This document shows, one piece after another, positions 1 through 12,906 of a stretch of DNA of 33,541 nt (its first letter is position 1; every line of letters begins with the position of its first letter). This stretch comes from an uncultured Pseudoxanthomonas sp. (GTDB lineage: Bacteria; Pseudomonadota; Gammaproteobacteria; Xanthomonadales; Xanthomonadaceae). The stretch is taken from positions 1 to 33,541 of the forward strand of contig NZ_CAMPJD010000050.1 of the NCBI RefSeq assembly GCF_946886695.1. Reading direction: 5' to 3'. The position numbers and the translations under genes are program-made. The notes below the pieces were generated by a model, which saw only the letters and a program-made list of their open reading frames with translations, was not told the origin of the DNA and searched no databases.

Positions 1-1
1 C

Positions 2-1726
<1,725 letters not shown>

Positions 1727-1854
1727 TGAGTGATTCGGGATTCGTGATTCGGAAAGGTGGAGCGCAAGCTCCACTTCTTCCGTTGCGGATCCTGGACATC
1801 GAACAGGCAGTTGCTTTTGCGAATCACCCATAACCCCTCACGAATCACGGCTCC
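1727..1854. repeat. Repeat-rich dnaK-dnaJ linker with GTGATTCG/CGAATCAC units and a hairpin
   Basis: The linker starts with tandem-like TGATTCG units (1731-1737 and 1745-1751) and ends with the inverted counterparts CGAATCA (1820-1826) and CGAATCAC (1841-1848). The edges are therefore inverted copies of each other. Inside lies a perfect 7-bp hairpin (GTGGAGC, loop GCAA, GCTCCAC) at 1757-1774. It is followed by TTCTTCC rather than a real T-run, so it would be a weak terminator at best. Repeats of the type GATTCGGGATTCG are, from memory, common between genes in Xanthomonas genomes. The octamer CGAATCAC recurs in the prfB-lysS linker (21015-21022). Confidence 0.6.
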
Positions 1855-2973
1855 ATGAGCAAACGCGACTACTACGAAGTCCTGGGCGTGGCCCGCGACG
1901 CCAGTGACGAAGACCTGAAGAAGGCCTATCGCCGCTGTGCGATGAAGCACCACCCGGACCGCAATCCGGGCGATGCCGCCGCCGAGGCCGCGTTCAAGGA
2001 GTGCAAGGAGGCCTACGAGGTCCTCTCGGACGGCGCCAAGCGCCGTACCTACGATGCGCATGGACACGCCGCGTTCGAGCACGGCATGGGCGGCGGTGGT
2101 CCCGGCGGCCCCGACATGGGCGATATTTTCGGCGACATCTTCGGCAACATTTTCGGCGGGGGCGGTGCACGCGCGGCACGGCGCGGCGCGGATGTCGGCT
2201 ACGTGATGGAACTGGACCTGGAGGAAGCCGTCGCCGGGGTCGAGAAGCGCATCGACATTCCCTCGCTGGTCGCCTGCGCACCGTGCAAGGGCTCGGGTTC
2301 GGCCGATGGCAAGGTGGAGACCTGCGGCACCTGCGGTGGGCGCGGCAACGTGCGCATGCAGCGCGGCATCTTCGCCATGCAGCAGGCGTGTCCGGCCTGT
2401 GGTGGCCGCGGCCAGATCATCCGGAATCCCTGCACGGAATGCCATGGCGCCGGGCGCGTGGAAGAAGAAAAGGTCCTGTCGGTCAAGATTCCGGCCGGCG
2501 TGGACAACGGTGACCGCATCCGCCTGGCCGGGGAGGGTGAAGCCGGCCCGCCGGGCACGCCGCCTGGTGACCTGTACGTGGAAGTGCGCGTGCGCGAGCA
2601 CGACATCTTCCAGCGCGATGGCGACGACCTGCACTGCGAAGTGCCCATCCGCATTTCGCAGGCGGCGCTGGGCGACACCGTGCGCGTTCCCACACTGCAT
2701 GGCGAGGCGGAGATCCGCATTCCCGCGGAAACGCAGACCGGCAAGCTGTTCCGCCTGCGCGGCAAGGGCGTCAAGTCCGTGCGCAGCCGTAGCGAAGGCG
2801 ATCTGTACTGCCGCGTGGTGGTGGAGACGCCGGTCAACCTGACTCCCGACCAGCGCGAATTGCTGGAAAAGTTCGAGGCTACTTTCAGCGGCGATGAAGC
2901 CCGCAAGCACTCACCGAAGTCGGCCACGTTCCTGGATGGCGTCAAGGGCTTCTGGGACCGGATGACGTCCTGA
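1855..2973 (+). CDS. dnaJ: Co-chaperone DnaJ (Hsp40), class I
   Basis: J-protein that delivers unfolded clients to DnaK and stimulates its ATPase. The 372-residue product has the usual length and complete class I architecture. The J domain (about 1-70) carries the HPD tripeptide in [11 protein letters not shown] Gly/Phe-rich linker follows ([25 protein letters not shown]). The zinc-binding region has four repeats: [24 protein letters not shown] and CTECHGAG. The C-terminal substrate-binding domains follow. The ATG start gives the canonical [12 protein letters not shown]-terminus. No strong Shine-Dalgarno is visible before it, which may suggest coupling to dnaK, although 128 bases separate them. 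A compact hairpin at 3001-3023 lies just beyond its stop. Confidence 0.98.
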   Translation: MSKRDYYEVLGVARDASDEDLKKAYRRCAMKHHPDRNPGDAAAEAAFKECKEAYEVLSDGAKRRTYDAHGHAAFEHGMGGGGPGGPDMGDIFGDIFGNIFGGGGARAARRGADVGYVMELDLEEAVAGVEKRIDIPSLVACAPCKGSGSADGKVETCGTCGGRGNVRMQRGIFAMQQACPACGGRGQIIRNPCTECHGAGRVEEEKVLSVKIPAGVDNGDRIRLAGEGEAGPPGTPPGDLYVEVRVREHDIFQRDGDDLHCEVPIRISQAALGDTVRVPTLHGEAEIRIPAETQTGKLFRLRGKGVKSVRSRSEGDLYCRVVVETPVNLTPDQRELLEKFEATFSGDEARKHSPKSATFLDGVKGFWDRMTS

Positions 2974-2995
2974 CGCCGCACTTCCGGCTTGCTTC

Positions 2996-3001
2996 TAGAA
3001 T
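2996..3001 (+). promoter_or_regulatory. Candidate -10 box (TAGAAT) for the tyrA-like gene
   Basis: TAGAAT lies in the short dnaJ-tyrA gap and differs from TATAAT at one position. No good -35 box is seen at 16-18 bases; TGACGC at 2971-2976 is about 19 bases away. If real, transcription would begin near 3008, inside the hairpin described next, so this transcript could not form that hairpin whereas a dnaJ read-through transcript could. Confidence 0.3.
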
Positions 3002-3023
3002 AGGGCTCCCTGGTGGAGCCCTA
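3001..3023 (+). promoter_or_regulatory. Hairpin containing the tyrA Shine-Dalgarno sequence
   Basis: TAGGGCTCC (3001-3009) and GGAGCCCTA (3015-3023) form a perfect 9-bp stem with a 5-base loop. The 3' arm contains GGAG (3015-3018), the ribosome binding site 8 bases before the GTG start at 3027. There is no T-run after it, so it is not a classical terminator. In a transcript coming from dnaJ it could hide the ribosome binding site. Function is inferred. Confidence 0.5.
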
Positions 3024-3026
3024 TCC

Positions 3027-4133
3027 GTGTCCGGACCCCTGATCGGCATCGTTGGCAGCGCAGGCGCATACGGCCGCTGGCTGCAGAACTTCTTCCGCAT
3101 GCGGCTGGGCTTGCAGGTCATCGGCCATGATCCGGCGGACCCTGATTCCGTCGACGAGCCGGAACTGGTGCGGCGTGCCGATGTGCTGGTGTTCTCGGCG
3201 CCGATCCGCCATACCACCATGCTGGTTGCGCGTTACATTGAACTGGCCGACGGCAGCGAAACGGGAAAGCTGTGGCTGGACATCACGTCGATCAAAGCGG
3301 CCCCCGTCGCCGCCATGCTGCACTCACAAGCCGAGGTTGTGGGGTTGCACCCGATGACCGCACCGCCCAAGGCGCCCACGCTGAAGGGTCGCGTCATGGT
3401 GGTCTGCGAGGCGCGCCTGGAACATTGGCGGCCGTGGCTGGCCGGATTGCTGGCCGCGCTGGAAGCCGAGTGCGTGCAGGCGACGCCCGAGCAGCATGAC
3501 CGGGTGATGGCGCTGGTGCAGGCCATGGTGCATGCCTCGCATCTGGCCCAGGCGGGCGTCCTGCGCGCGCAGTCGGCGCGGGTCGGCGACCTGGCCGCGT
3601 TGATGCCGTTCCGCTCCGCATCCTTCGAGATGGATGCGGCGATCATCGCGCGCATCCTGTCGTTGAATCCGGCCATCTACGAAGACATCCAGTTCGGGAA
3701 TCCCTATGCCGGCGAAACGCTGCGGGCGCTGGGCACGCAGATCACCCGGATGGCGTCGCTGGTGGGCGAGGGGACGGACGTGGCGCGCGCGGCGTTCCGC
3801 GAAGAATTCCTGCGCGAAAACCGCGATGCCTTTGGCGACACGACGCTGGCCGAGGGCAACTACAGTTACGAGCGCATCGGCTACCTGCTGGCCGATCTCG
3901 CCGGCGCGCAAGCGCTCAGCGTGCACCTGCCGGAAGACAGGCCGGGCTCGCTGCGTGCTCTGCTGCACGTGTTCGAGCGGCACGCCGTCAGCCTGTCATC
4001 GATCCATTCATCGCGCACGCCGGAAGGCGAGGTGCATTTCCGCATCGGATTCGATGCGGACGTGGACCCCATTGCACTGGCCCGCGTGGTGGGTGACATC
4101 AACGGCACGGGCCTGGGGAAGGTGTTGGCATGA
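3027..4133 (+). CDS. tyrA: Prephenate dehydrogenase with C-terminal ACT domain (TyrA-like)
   Basis: Probably converts prephenate to 4-hydroxyphenylpyruvate with NAD+ in tyrosine synthesis. The 368-residue product opens with a Rossmann nucleotide-binding loop (GIVGSAGAYGRW) followed by an acidic residue at the end of strand 2 (VIGHDP). It has the HPM segment (GLHPMTAPP), which resembles the HPMFGP motif of the family, and a helical dimerisation domain. The C-terminal ACT domain (about 295-368: SVHLPEDRPGSLRALLHVFE) is an amino-acid-binding module consistent with tyrosine feedback. The start is GTG, chosen because GGAG lies 8 bases upstream and the Rossmann strand begins right after. Its stop overlaps the next gene by ATGA. 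Substrate is inferred from the family; arogenate activity or an unusual specificity is possible because the HPM motif is degenerate. Confidence 0.78.
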   Translation: MSGPLIGIVGSAGAYGRWLQNFFRMRLGLQVIGHDPADPDSVDEPELVRRADVLVFSAPIRHTTMLVARYIELADGSETGKLWLDITSIKAAPVAAMLHSQAEVVGLHPMTAPPKAPTLKGRVMVVCEARLEHWRPWLAGLLAALEAECVQATPEQHDRVMALVQAMVHASHLAQAGVLRAQSARVGDLAALMPFRSASFEMDAAIIARILSLNPAIYEDIQFGNPYAGETLRALGTQITRMASLVGEGTDVARAAFREEFLRENRDAFGDTTLAEGNYSYERIGYLLADLAGAQALSVHLPEDRPGSLRALLHVFERHAVSLSSIHSSRTPEGEVHFRIGFDADVDPIALARVVGDINGTGLGKVLA

Positions 4134-4843
4134 GCGCGACGAAGGAGGTGATGGCCTTGACCATCGATGGCGTGTTCGCGGGGAAGGCTGTCGAGTTCAG
4201 CCGTCCCGGCAGTCGCAGCGCGATCGCGAAATCACGGCTGGAGGGCAGGCAGCGGGTCACCCTGCTGGGCATCCTGGGTGACGAGCAAGGTGACCTGCGC
4301 GTGCATGGCGGGCCGGACAAGGCCATCCATCACTACCCTGCGGACCACTACGCCCGATGGCGCGACGATATCGGGGCGCATCCACTGCTCGATGCTCCCG
4401 GTGCATTCGGCGAAAACATCAGTACGCATGGCATGACCGAGGACGCGATCTGTCTTGGCGACCGCTTCCGGCTGGGCACGGCGCTGGTGGAGGTATCCCA
4501 GTCCCGGCAGCCGTGCTGGAAACTGTCGGACCGTTTCGCCGTGTCCGACATGGCCCGCCGCGTACAGGACTCGGGGCGGACCGGCTGGTACTACCGCGTG
4601 CTCGAAGAGGGAGAGGTGCAGGCAGGTGACCGCATGACGCTGGAGGCGCGGCCACATCCGGCGTGGCCACTCGCGCGCCTGATCGAACTACTGTATCGGC
4701 GATCGCCAGATCCCGTCCTGCTGCGCGATGTGCTGTTGCTGCCACTGGTACCGTCATGGCGGACGCTGTTCGAGCGCCGCCTTGCGCAGGGCGCCATCGA
4801 GGATTGGGGCAAACGATTGACGGGCGCTTCTTCGCACGCATGA
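4130..4843 (+). CDS. MOSC domain protein, YiiM-like
   Basis: MOSC proteins resemble the C-terminal domain of molybdenum cofactor sulfurase. E. coli YiiM is implicated in molybdenum-dependent detoxification of N-hydroxylated bases such as 6-hydroxylaminopurine. The 237-residue product follows YiiM along its length: VHGGPDKAIHHYPADHYARW, GAFGENISTHGMTED, CLGDRFRLG, and VSQSRQPCWKL with the conserved cysteine. The start at 4130 overlaps the tyrA stop (ATGA) and has GGGAAGG upstream. However, a near-perfect Shine-Dalgarno (AAGGAGGTG, 4142-4150) sits inside the reading frame. It fits a TTG start at 4157 with 8 bases spacing better than the ATG at 4151 with 2, and the homologous region only begins around 4160. 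The true start is therefore uncertain by up to nine codons. A long hairpin covers the stop codon. Confidence 0.85.
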   Translation: MSATKEVMALTIDGVFAGKAVEFSRPGSRSAIAKSRLEGRQRVTLLGILGDEQGDLRVHGGPDKAIHHYPADHYARWRDDIGAHPLLDAPGAFGENISTHGMTEDAICLGDRFRLGTALVEVSQSRQPCWKLSDRFAVSDMARRVQDSGRTGWYYRVLEEGEVQAGDRMTLEARPHPAWPLARLIELLYRRSPDPVLLRDVLLLPLVPSWRTLFERRLAQGAIEDWGKRLTGASSHA

Positions 4844-4870
4844 AGCACCGCACCGCGCTTCATGCGTGCG
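4833..4870. terminator. 14-bp perfect inverted repeat over the MOSC gene stop codon
   Basis: CGCACGCATGAAGC (4833-4846) and GCTTCATGCGTGCG (4857-4870) are perfect inverse complements separated by 10 bases. The left arm contains the TGA stop (4841-4843). No T-run follows on either strand, so it is not a textbook intrinsic terminator. It may act as an RNA 3'-end stabiliser or a weak or factor-assisted terminator between the MOSC gene and the downstream EAL gene. Confidence 0.55.
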
Positions 4871-4987
4871 GCGACGCACCAGATACATGCGTTTACTCGA
4901 CAGGGTGATGTCGTCCCACTAGCATCGCGTGTGTCCGGTGCCGGCATGCACGGCATCGCTTTCATCATCCGCAGGGAGTGTGGGGAG

Positions 4988-6310
4988 ATGAGCCGGGATA
5001 ACAGATTGACGTCGTTGTCGTCAGTGCGGCCTGACATGCGAAGCGGCGAAGCAGCTTCGTCGGCCGCCGACGATATCGCCTTGCTGAAGCGCATCGTTGC
5101 GGCGCAAAGCGAGATCGCCGCCGCAGGCCCCGAACCGCAGGAGGTCGTGGACGCGATCACCCATCGTGCGCAGGAACTCACCCGCTCAGCCGGCGCGGTG
5201 CTGGAAATCCGCGATGGCGACGTGATGCGCTACTGGTCGGCCAGCGGGATCGCGCAAGGGCAGGTCGGCTTCAGCCTGCCGGTCTCCGGCAGCTTGTCGG
5301 GGCGCTGCATCGCAGAACAGCAGGTGTTGAGATGCGATGACAGCGAAGTGGATCCGCGCGTCAATCGTGAGGCGTGCCGCAGCGTAGGGTTGCGTTCGAT
5401 GCTGGTCGCGCCCCTGAGCTTCCGCGGACACGTGGTGGGTGTGCTGAAGGTCCTGGCGACCACGCCCGCCGCCTACGCGGACACGGATTGCAGGACCCTC
5501 GAGCATTTGAGCACGCTCGTGGCCGCGAGCATGTACAAGGCCATCGAGCATGCGCAGATGCGCGCAGCGCTGGATGCCCGCATGGGGCAGGGCGAACGCG
5601 AGCGGCGCCATGCGCAGAACGCCCGGGAGCGGCTGCTGCAGGTGCTGGAAGGGGCGCAGCTCACGGCGGCCCTGCAGCCGATCGTCCGGCTCGCCGACGG
5701 CGTGGTGGTGGGGTACGAGGCGCTTGCGCGGTTTCCGCTGGAGTACGACCTGTCGACAGGTCGCTGGTTCGAGGATGCGGCGAGCAGCGGCTTGAGCGTG
5801 GAACTGGAACTGGCCGCCGCAGCGGTCGCCCTGGCGCGGCTGCCATCCCTTCCCGATGACGCCTTCCTTGCCGTCAATGTATCGCCCGAAACCGCCTGCA
5901 ACGCACGATTCCACGACCTGCTCGCCGGCCACGCCCCGGAACGGCTGGTGCTGGAAATCACCGAACACACCGCCGTGGAAGATTACGCGCGCCTTGGCCA
6001 GTGCCTGTCCACGCTGCAGCGGCACGGCGTCCGCATCGCCGTGGACGATACCGGGGCAGGTTTCGCCAGCTTGCGCCACGTGCTGAGGTTGGCGCCGGAC
6101 ATCATCAAGCTCGACATCACGCTGGTGCGTGAGATCGACCAGCGTCCGCGCGTGCAATCGCTCGTGGCGGCGCTCCTGACGTTCGCGCAGGGCACGCAGG
6201 CAGAGCTGATCGCCGAAGGCGTCGAGAACGAACGGCAACTGCAGACGCTGAAGGAGCTCGGGGTGCCGTTCGCACAGGGATTCCACCTGGGCTATCCGCA
6301 GGTTCCCTGA
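4988..6310 (+). CDS. GAF-EAL protein, probable cyclic-di-GMP phosphodiesterase
   Basis: Predicted soluble enzyme that hydrolyses cyclic-di-GMP to pGpG under control of a GAF sensory domain. The start at 4988 (440 residues) was chosen because AGGGAG lies 9 bases upstream; the open frame extends to 4862 but without a comparable site. A GAF domain spans about residues 25-190, followed by a short charged coiled region (about 195-220). The EAL domain then runs to the C-terminus. Its catalytic signature is complete: EAL (E244) in GYEALARF, NVSP, EITEH, DDTGAG (D353/D354), IKLD, EGVE and QGFHLG. The protein ends almost immediately after QGFHLGYP, so the C-terminal tail is minimal. No transmembrane segment is seen. 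The GAF ligand is unknown. It is not a standard rpf member, but it lies within 20 kb of the RpfG and GGDEF genes. Confidence 0.9.
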   Translation: MSRDNRLTSLSSVRPDMRSGEAASSAADDIALLKRIVAAQSEIAAAGPEPQEVVDAITHRAQELTRSAGAVLEIRDGDVMRYWSASGIAQGQVGFSLPVSGSLSGRCIAEQQVLRCDDSEVDPRVNREACRSVGLRSMLVAPLSFRGHVVGVLKVLATTPAAYADTDCRTLEHLSTLVAASMYKAIEHAQMRAALDARMGQGERERRHAQNARERLLQVLEGAQLTAALQPIVRLADGVVVGYEALARFPLEYDLSTGRWFEDAASSGLSVELELAAAAVALARLPSLPDDAFLAVNVSPETACNARFHDLLAGHAPERLVLEITEHTAVEDYARLGQCLSTLQRHGVRIAVDDTGAGFASLRHVLRLAPDIIKLDITLVREIDQRPRVQSLVAALLTFAQGTQAELIAEGVENERQLQTLKELGVPFAQGFHLGYPQVP

Positions 6311-6361
6311 TCCGGACATTCCCGGTTCGCGTTGGCATCACGCGCCCGCTACCATGCCTTC

Positions 6362-7081
6362 ATGGACACTTCCCCGACACGTCTCCTGATCCATGGTGCC
6401 TCCGGCCGGATGGGCCAGGCCTTGCTTCGACTGGCTGCCGAGCAGCCTGCGGTGTACCAGACCGTGGCGGCCGTGACGCGGCGCGCGCCAGCGCAGCGGG
6501 TGGTGGATGGCGTACCCCACTTCGCGGCCAGCGAACTGACGGGCGTGCCCGATTTCGACGTGGCGATCGATTTCAGCCTGCCGGAAGGGTTCGACCCGGT
6601 GCTGGCGCTTTGTACCGACCGTGGCCGGGCACTGGTCTCCGGCACTACCGGCATATCCCTTGCGCAACAGCAGGCATTGGCCGCGGCCAGTGGGCGCATT
6701 CCGCTGGTGTGGGCGACGAATTTCAGCCTGGGTGTGGCGGTGCTGGCCGACGTGGTCGGACGTGTGGCGGCGGCGTTGCCGGGGTGGGACGTGGACATCG
6801 TGGAGTCCCACCATGTCCACAAGAAGGATGCCCCGTCCGGCACCGCATTGACGCTGGGACAGGCCGCCGGCAGTGCGGGCGCGCAGGTGCATTACGCCAG
6901 CCTGCGGGCTGGCGACATTGTCGGTGAACATACCGTGCAGTTCGCCGGGCTCGGCGAGCGCATCGAGCTGACGCACCGTGCCACGCATCGCGACGTCTTC
7001 GCACGTGGTGCCCTGCACGTCGCGCGCGTGTTGGCGGGGCGCCCTCCGGGCGCCTATCACGTGCGGGACCTGCTGGATTGA
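6362..7081 (+). CDS. dapB: 4-hydroxy-tetrahydrodipicolinate reductase
   Basis: Reduces hydroxy-tetrahydrodipicolinate with NAD(P)H in the diaminopimelate/lysine pathway, supplying cell wall precursors. The 239-residue product starts [18 protein letters not shown], with the family dinucleotide-binding motif G-A-S-G-R-M-G. It carries DFSLPEG, SGTTGIS, and the diagnostic signature [15 protein letters not shown], which contains the catalytic His and Lys. The C-terminus [12 protein letters not shown] is typical. The length is slightly below that of E. coli DapB (273) because the loop between SGTA and the dimer interface is short. The ATG at 6362 was preferred to the in-frame codon at 6332 because it places the start just before the first strand. 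The Shine-Dalgarno is weak. Confidence 0.96.
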   Translation: MDTSPTRLLIHGASGRMGQALLRLAAEQPAVYQTVAAVTRRAPAQRVVDGVPHFAASELTGVPDFDVAIDFSLPEGFDPVLALCTDRGRALVSGTTGISLAQQQALAAASGRIPLVWATNFSLGVAVLADVVGRVAAALPGWDVDIVESHHVHKKDAPSGTALTLGQAAGSAGAQVHYASLRAGDIVGEHTVQFAGLGERIELTHRATHRDVFARGALHVARVLAGRPPGAYHVRDLLD

Positions 7082-7193
7082 AGGCTGGCCGGGCGCTCTG
7101 ATACGGGTGCCTGAATCTGAACACGCCTCGCTGCAAGCAGGTGCTGTCCGTCGGGCGAGCAAAAAAACGGTGGCGCTGAACAGGCCATCCCCG

Positions 7194-7199
7194 TACAAT
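7194..7199 (+). promoter_or_regulatory. Candidate -10 box (TACAAT) of the carA promoter
   Basis: In the 226-base dapB-carA gap, TACAAT lies about 108 bases before the carA start and matches TATAAT at 5 of 6 positions. The -35 position at 17-base spacing is poor (TGGCGC). This is the best promoter-like signal in the gap and would give carA a leader of about 100 bases. Confidence 0.4.
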
Positions 7200-7307
7200 T
7201 CCCGCTCGCCTGTTACCCATCGCCACGGACCGGATAAATGCCGCGTTCGCGGTTTCTTGCAGCCGCAAGTCGGTGGGGCAGGGTTCCTCCACCCCAAGGC
7301 GAACCCC

Positions 7308-8432
7308 GTGACACGACCCGCAATTCTCGTACTCGAAGACGGCACCGTATTCGAGGGCGACTCCGTAGGTGCCGACGGCCTTTCGGTCGGCGAAGTGGTG
7401 TTCAACACCGCGATGACCGGCTATCAGGAAATCCTGACCGACCCGTCCTACGCCCGCCAACTGGTCACCCTGACCTATCCCCACATCGGCAATACAGGCT
7501 GCACCGACCAGGACGACGAAGCGTCCAAGGTCTGGTGCGCCGGTCTCATCGTGCGCGACGTGCCGCGCCGCCCCAGCAGCTGGCGCAGCCAGCAGGCCCT
7601 GCCGGAGTGGCTGCAATCGCGCGGCATCGTGGCCATTGCCGGCATCGACACCCGCAAGCTGACGCGCATCCTGCGCGAGCGCGGTGCGCAGAACGGCGCA
7701 CTGATGGCGGGCGAGGGCATCAACGCGGAGATGGCGCTGGAAGCGGCGCGCAAGTTCCCCGGCCTGAAAGGCATGGACCTGGCCAAGGTGGTCAGCACCG
7801 ACAAACCGTATCCCTGGCGCGACGGTCAGTTGGACCTGGACCGCAACGCGTTCGTGCAGGCGCCGGCGAAGTTCAAGGTCGTGGCGTACGACTTCGGCGT
7901 GAAGCACAACATCCTGCGTATGCTGGCCGAACGCGGTTGCGACGTGACCGTGGTGCCCGCGCAGACCAGCGCCGCCGACGTGCTCGCGCTGCAGCCGGAT
8001 GGCGTGTTCCTGTCCAACGGTCCGGGCGACCCCGCGCCGTGCGATTACGCCATCACCGCCATCCGCGAGTTCATCGCGAAGAAGATTCCGACGTTCGGCA
8101 TCTGCCTGGGCCACCAGCTGCTGGCCCTGGCGGCCGGCGCACAGACCATGAAGATGGGCCACGGCCACCACGGTGCCAACCACCCGGTGCAGGACCTGGA
8201 CAGCGGGCGCGTGATGATCACCTCGCAGAACCACGGCTTCGCGGTGGATGAAGCGACGCTGCCGGCCCACGTGCGCGTGATCCACCGTTCGCTGTTCGAC
8301 GGCACCAACCAGGGCATCGAACTGACGGATGCACCCGCGTTCTCGTTCCAGGGGCATCCGGAGGCATCGCCGGGCCCGCATGATGTATCGCCCTTGTTCG
8401 ACCGGTTCGTGGCCTCGATGGAGGCACGCTGA
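7308..8432 (+). CDS. carA: Carbamoyl-phosphate synthase small subunit (glutaminase)
   Basis: Class I glutamine amidotransferase subunit that releases ammonia from glutamine and channels it to CarB for carbamoyl phosphate, the precursor of arginine and pyrimidines. The start is GTG, giving [16 protein letters not shown] lies about 8 bases upstream, and the length (374 residues) agrees with the family (about 375-382), so the longer open frame reaching back to 6978 is not used. The N-terminal CarA domain has [18 protein letters not shown]. The catalytic triad is visible: C266 in GICLGHQ, and H350 and E352 in [11 protein letters not shown]. The stop overlaps the next gene's start by one base (TGATG). 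A candidate promoter lies about 100 bases upstream. Confidence 0.98.
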   Translation: MTRPAILVLEDGTVFEGDSVGADGLSVGEVVFNTAMTGYQEILTDPSYARQLVTLTYPHIGNTGCTDQDDEASKVWCAGLIVRDVPRRPSSWRSQQALPEWLQSRGIVAIAGIDTRKLTRILRERGAQNGALMAGEGINAEMALEAARKFPGLKGMDLAKVVSTDKPYPWRDGQLDLDRNAFVQAPAKFKVVAYDFGVKHNILRMLAERGCDVTVVPAQTSAADVLALQPDGVFLSNGPGDPAPCDYAITAIREFIAKKIPTFGICLGHQLLALAAGAQTMKMGHGHHGANHPVQDLDSGRVMITSQNHGFAVDEATLPAHVRVIHRSLFDGTNQGIELTDAPAFSFQGHPEASPGPHDVSPLFDRFVASMEAR

Positions 8433-9052
8433 TGCGCGTGCGCCTTGCTGTCACCGCCCTGCTGATCGCGCTTGCGCTGCCGGCCGCCGCCGCCACGCCC
8501 GGTGAAAAGCAGATCGACGAGATGACCGACCTGCTGGTCAGCATGCTGCCCGTCGGCGCCATCATGGAAGAGGCGGCCGGCGAGAATCCCGCCTGGCCGG
8601 TGCAGGACAAGCCCGATGCCGTCACGCCCGTGCAGTTGGCCTGCCTGCGCAGCGAACTTTCCCGCGACGGCTTCCGCCGTGTGAAGCGGGCTGAAGTGGT
8701 CGAGTACGCACAGGCACATCCGGGCCGGTTCGCCGAAGAACTGCAACTGGCGCGCACGGCGGCACCGGTGTTCGGCAGCATCGTGCAGGCGGGCATCACC
8801 TCGGCGAAGACGGACGCCGACCTGGATCCCGCCGACCTGATGCGAACGGCCAGTGCCGACCAGCTGCTGGCGCTGCTCACCATCGCGCGCGATCCCGAGT
8901 ACCGCGATTTCCGCGCATTGAGTGGCTTCGGCGACGTGCTCGCCGGCGACGGCGACAAGGCCGACAGCAAGTCGGTGGGCGAGATGGCGGCCATCAAGAT
9001 GATGTTCCGGGGCATGAAGGCGTGCGATGTGTCGCCAGGTGCCCTGATGTGA
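8432..9052 (+). CDS. Uncharacterised exported protein between carA and carB
   Basis: Not recognised as a named family. The 206-residue product has a clear signal peptide ([21 protein letters not shown], cleavage likely after an A-A-A stretch), so a periplasmic location is inferred. The mature part is mostly helical, with no transmembrane segment, and contains two cysteines (in QLACLRSEL and MKACDVSPG) that could form a disulfide. Several stretches are acidic/hydrophobic and resemble a helical bundle. Its start overlaps the carA stop (TGATG), implying translational coupling and cotranscription with carA. carB begins 131 bases later. An exported protein in the carAB operon is unexpected. I believe similar genes occur at this place in related genomes, but cannot verify it here. 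No catalytic motif was seen. Confidence 0.85.
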   Translation: MRVRLAVTALLIALALPAAAATPGEKQIDEMTDLLVSMLPVGAIMEEAAGENPAWPVQDKPDAVTPVQLACLRSELSRDGFRRVKRAEVVEYAQAHPGRFAEELQLARTAAPVFGSIVQAGITSAKTDADLDPADLMRTASADQLLALLTIARDPEYRDFRALSGFGDVLAGDGDKADSKSVGEMAAIKMMFRGMKACDVSPGALM

Positions 9053-9183
9053 TGTGCACCCGTGCGCGCCCATGCGCGCCGGGACAAGAGGTGGAGCGTG
9101 GCCCGTCCATCGCCCCTGTCGGACGCGTCCCTGGAGCAGATGCCCAGGGCGGCGGCCCCACACAATCCGAGAAGTAGATTCCC

Positions 9184-12425
<3,242 letters not shown>

Positions 12426-12429
<4 letters not shown>

Positions 12430-12902
12430 GAGCCCCATTGACCATGCAGGGCGCGCAGCGCCTGCGCCAGGAACTGGATCTGCTGAAGACGGTGAAGCGG
12501 CCGGAAGTGATCACCGCCATCGCCGAAGCGCGCGCGCACGGTGACCTGAAGGAAAACGCCGAATACCATGCCGCCCGCGAGCAGCAGGGCTTCATCGAAG
12601 GCCGCATCAAGCAGCTGGAAGGCGAGCTGTCGCACGCCGAGATCATCGACGTCAGCAAGCTCAACGCCGGCACGCGCATCGTGTTCGGCGCCCGCGTGGT
12701 GCTGGCCGATGTCGACACCGACGAGGAGAAGCGCTACCAGGTGGTCGGCGACCTCGAGGCGGACATCAAGCTGGGCCTGATCGCGATCTCCTCGCCGCTG
12801 GCCCGGGCGCTGATCGGCAAGCACGAAGGCGACAGCGTCACGATCGACGCGCCTGCCGGCCAGCGCGAATACGAAATCGTCAGCGTTTCCTACGCAGACT
12901 GA
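12426..12902 (+). CDS. greA: Transcription elongation factor GreA
   Basis: Binds the secondary channel of RNA polymerase and stimulates cleavage of backtracked transcripts. The 158-residue product matches the E. coli length. The start is GTG overlapping the carB TGA by 4 bases (GTGA), with AAGGAG 8 bases upstream, giving [17 protein letters not shown], which aligns with the E. coli N-terminus. The N-terminal coiled coil carries the active-tip acidic region ([22 protein letters not shown]). The C-terminal FKBP-like globular domain has the DEADxKxG/LIS pattern ([24 protein letters not shown]). It lies inside the carA-recJ operon, so its level should follow that transcript. Confidence 0.98.
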
Positions 12903-12906
12903 GCCG

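Noticed and set aside
7271..7297. Hairpin in the carA leader as an attenuator or riboswitch
   Set aside because: Only about 5 bp pair in any register (TGGGG with CCCCA or GGTGG with CCACC), and no T-run or leader peptide with informative codons is seen.
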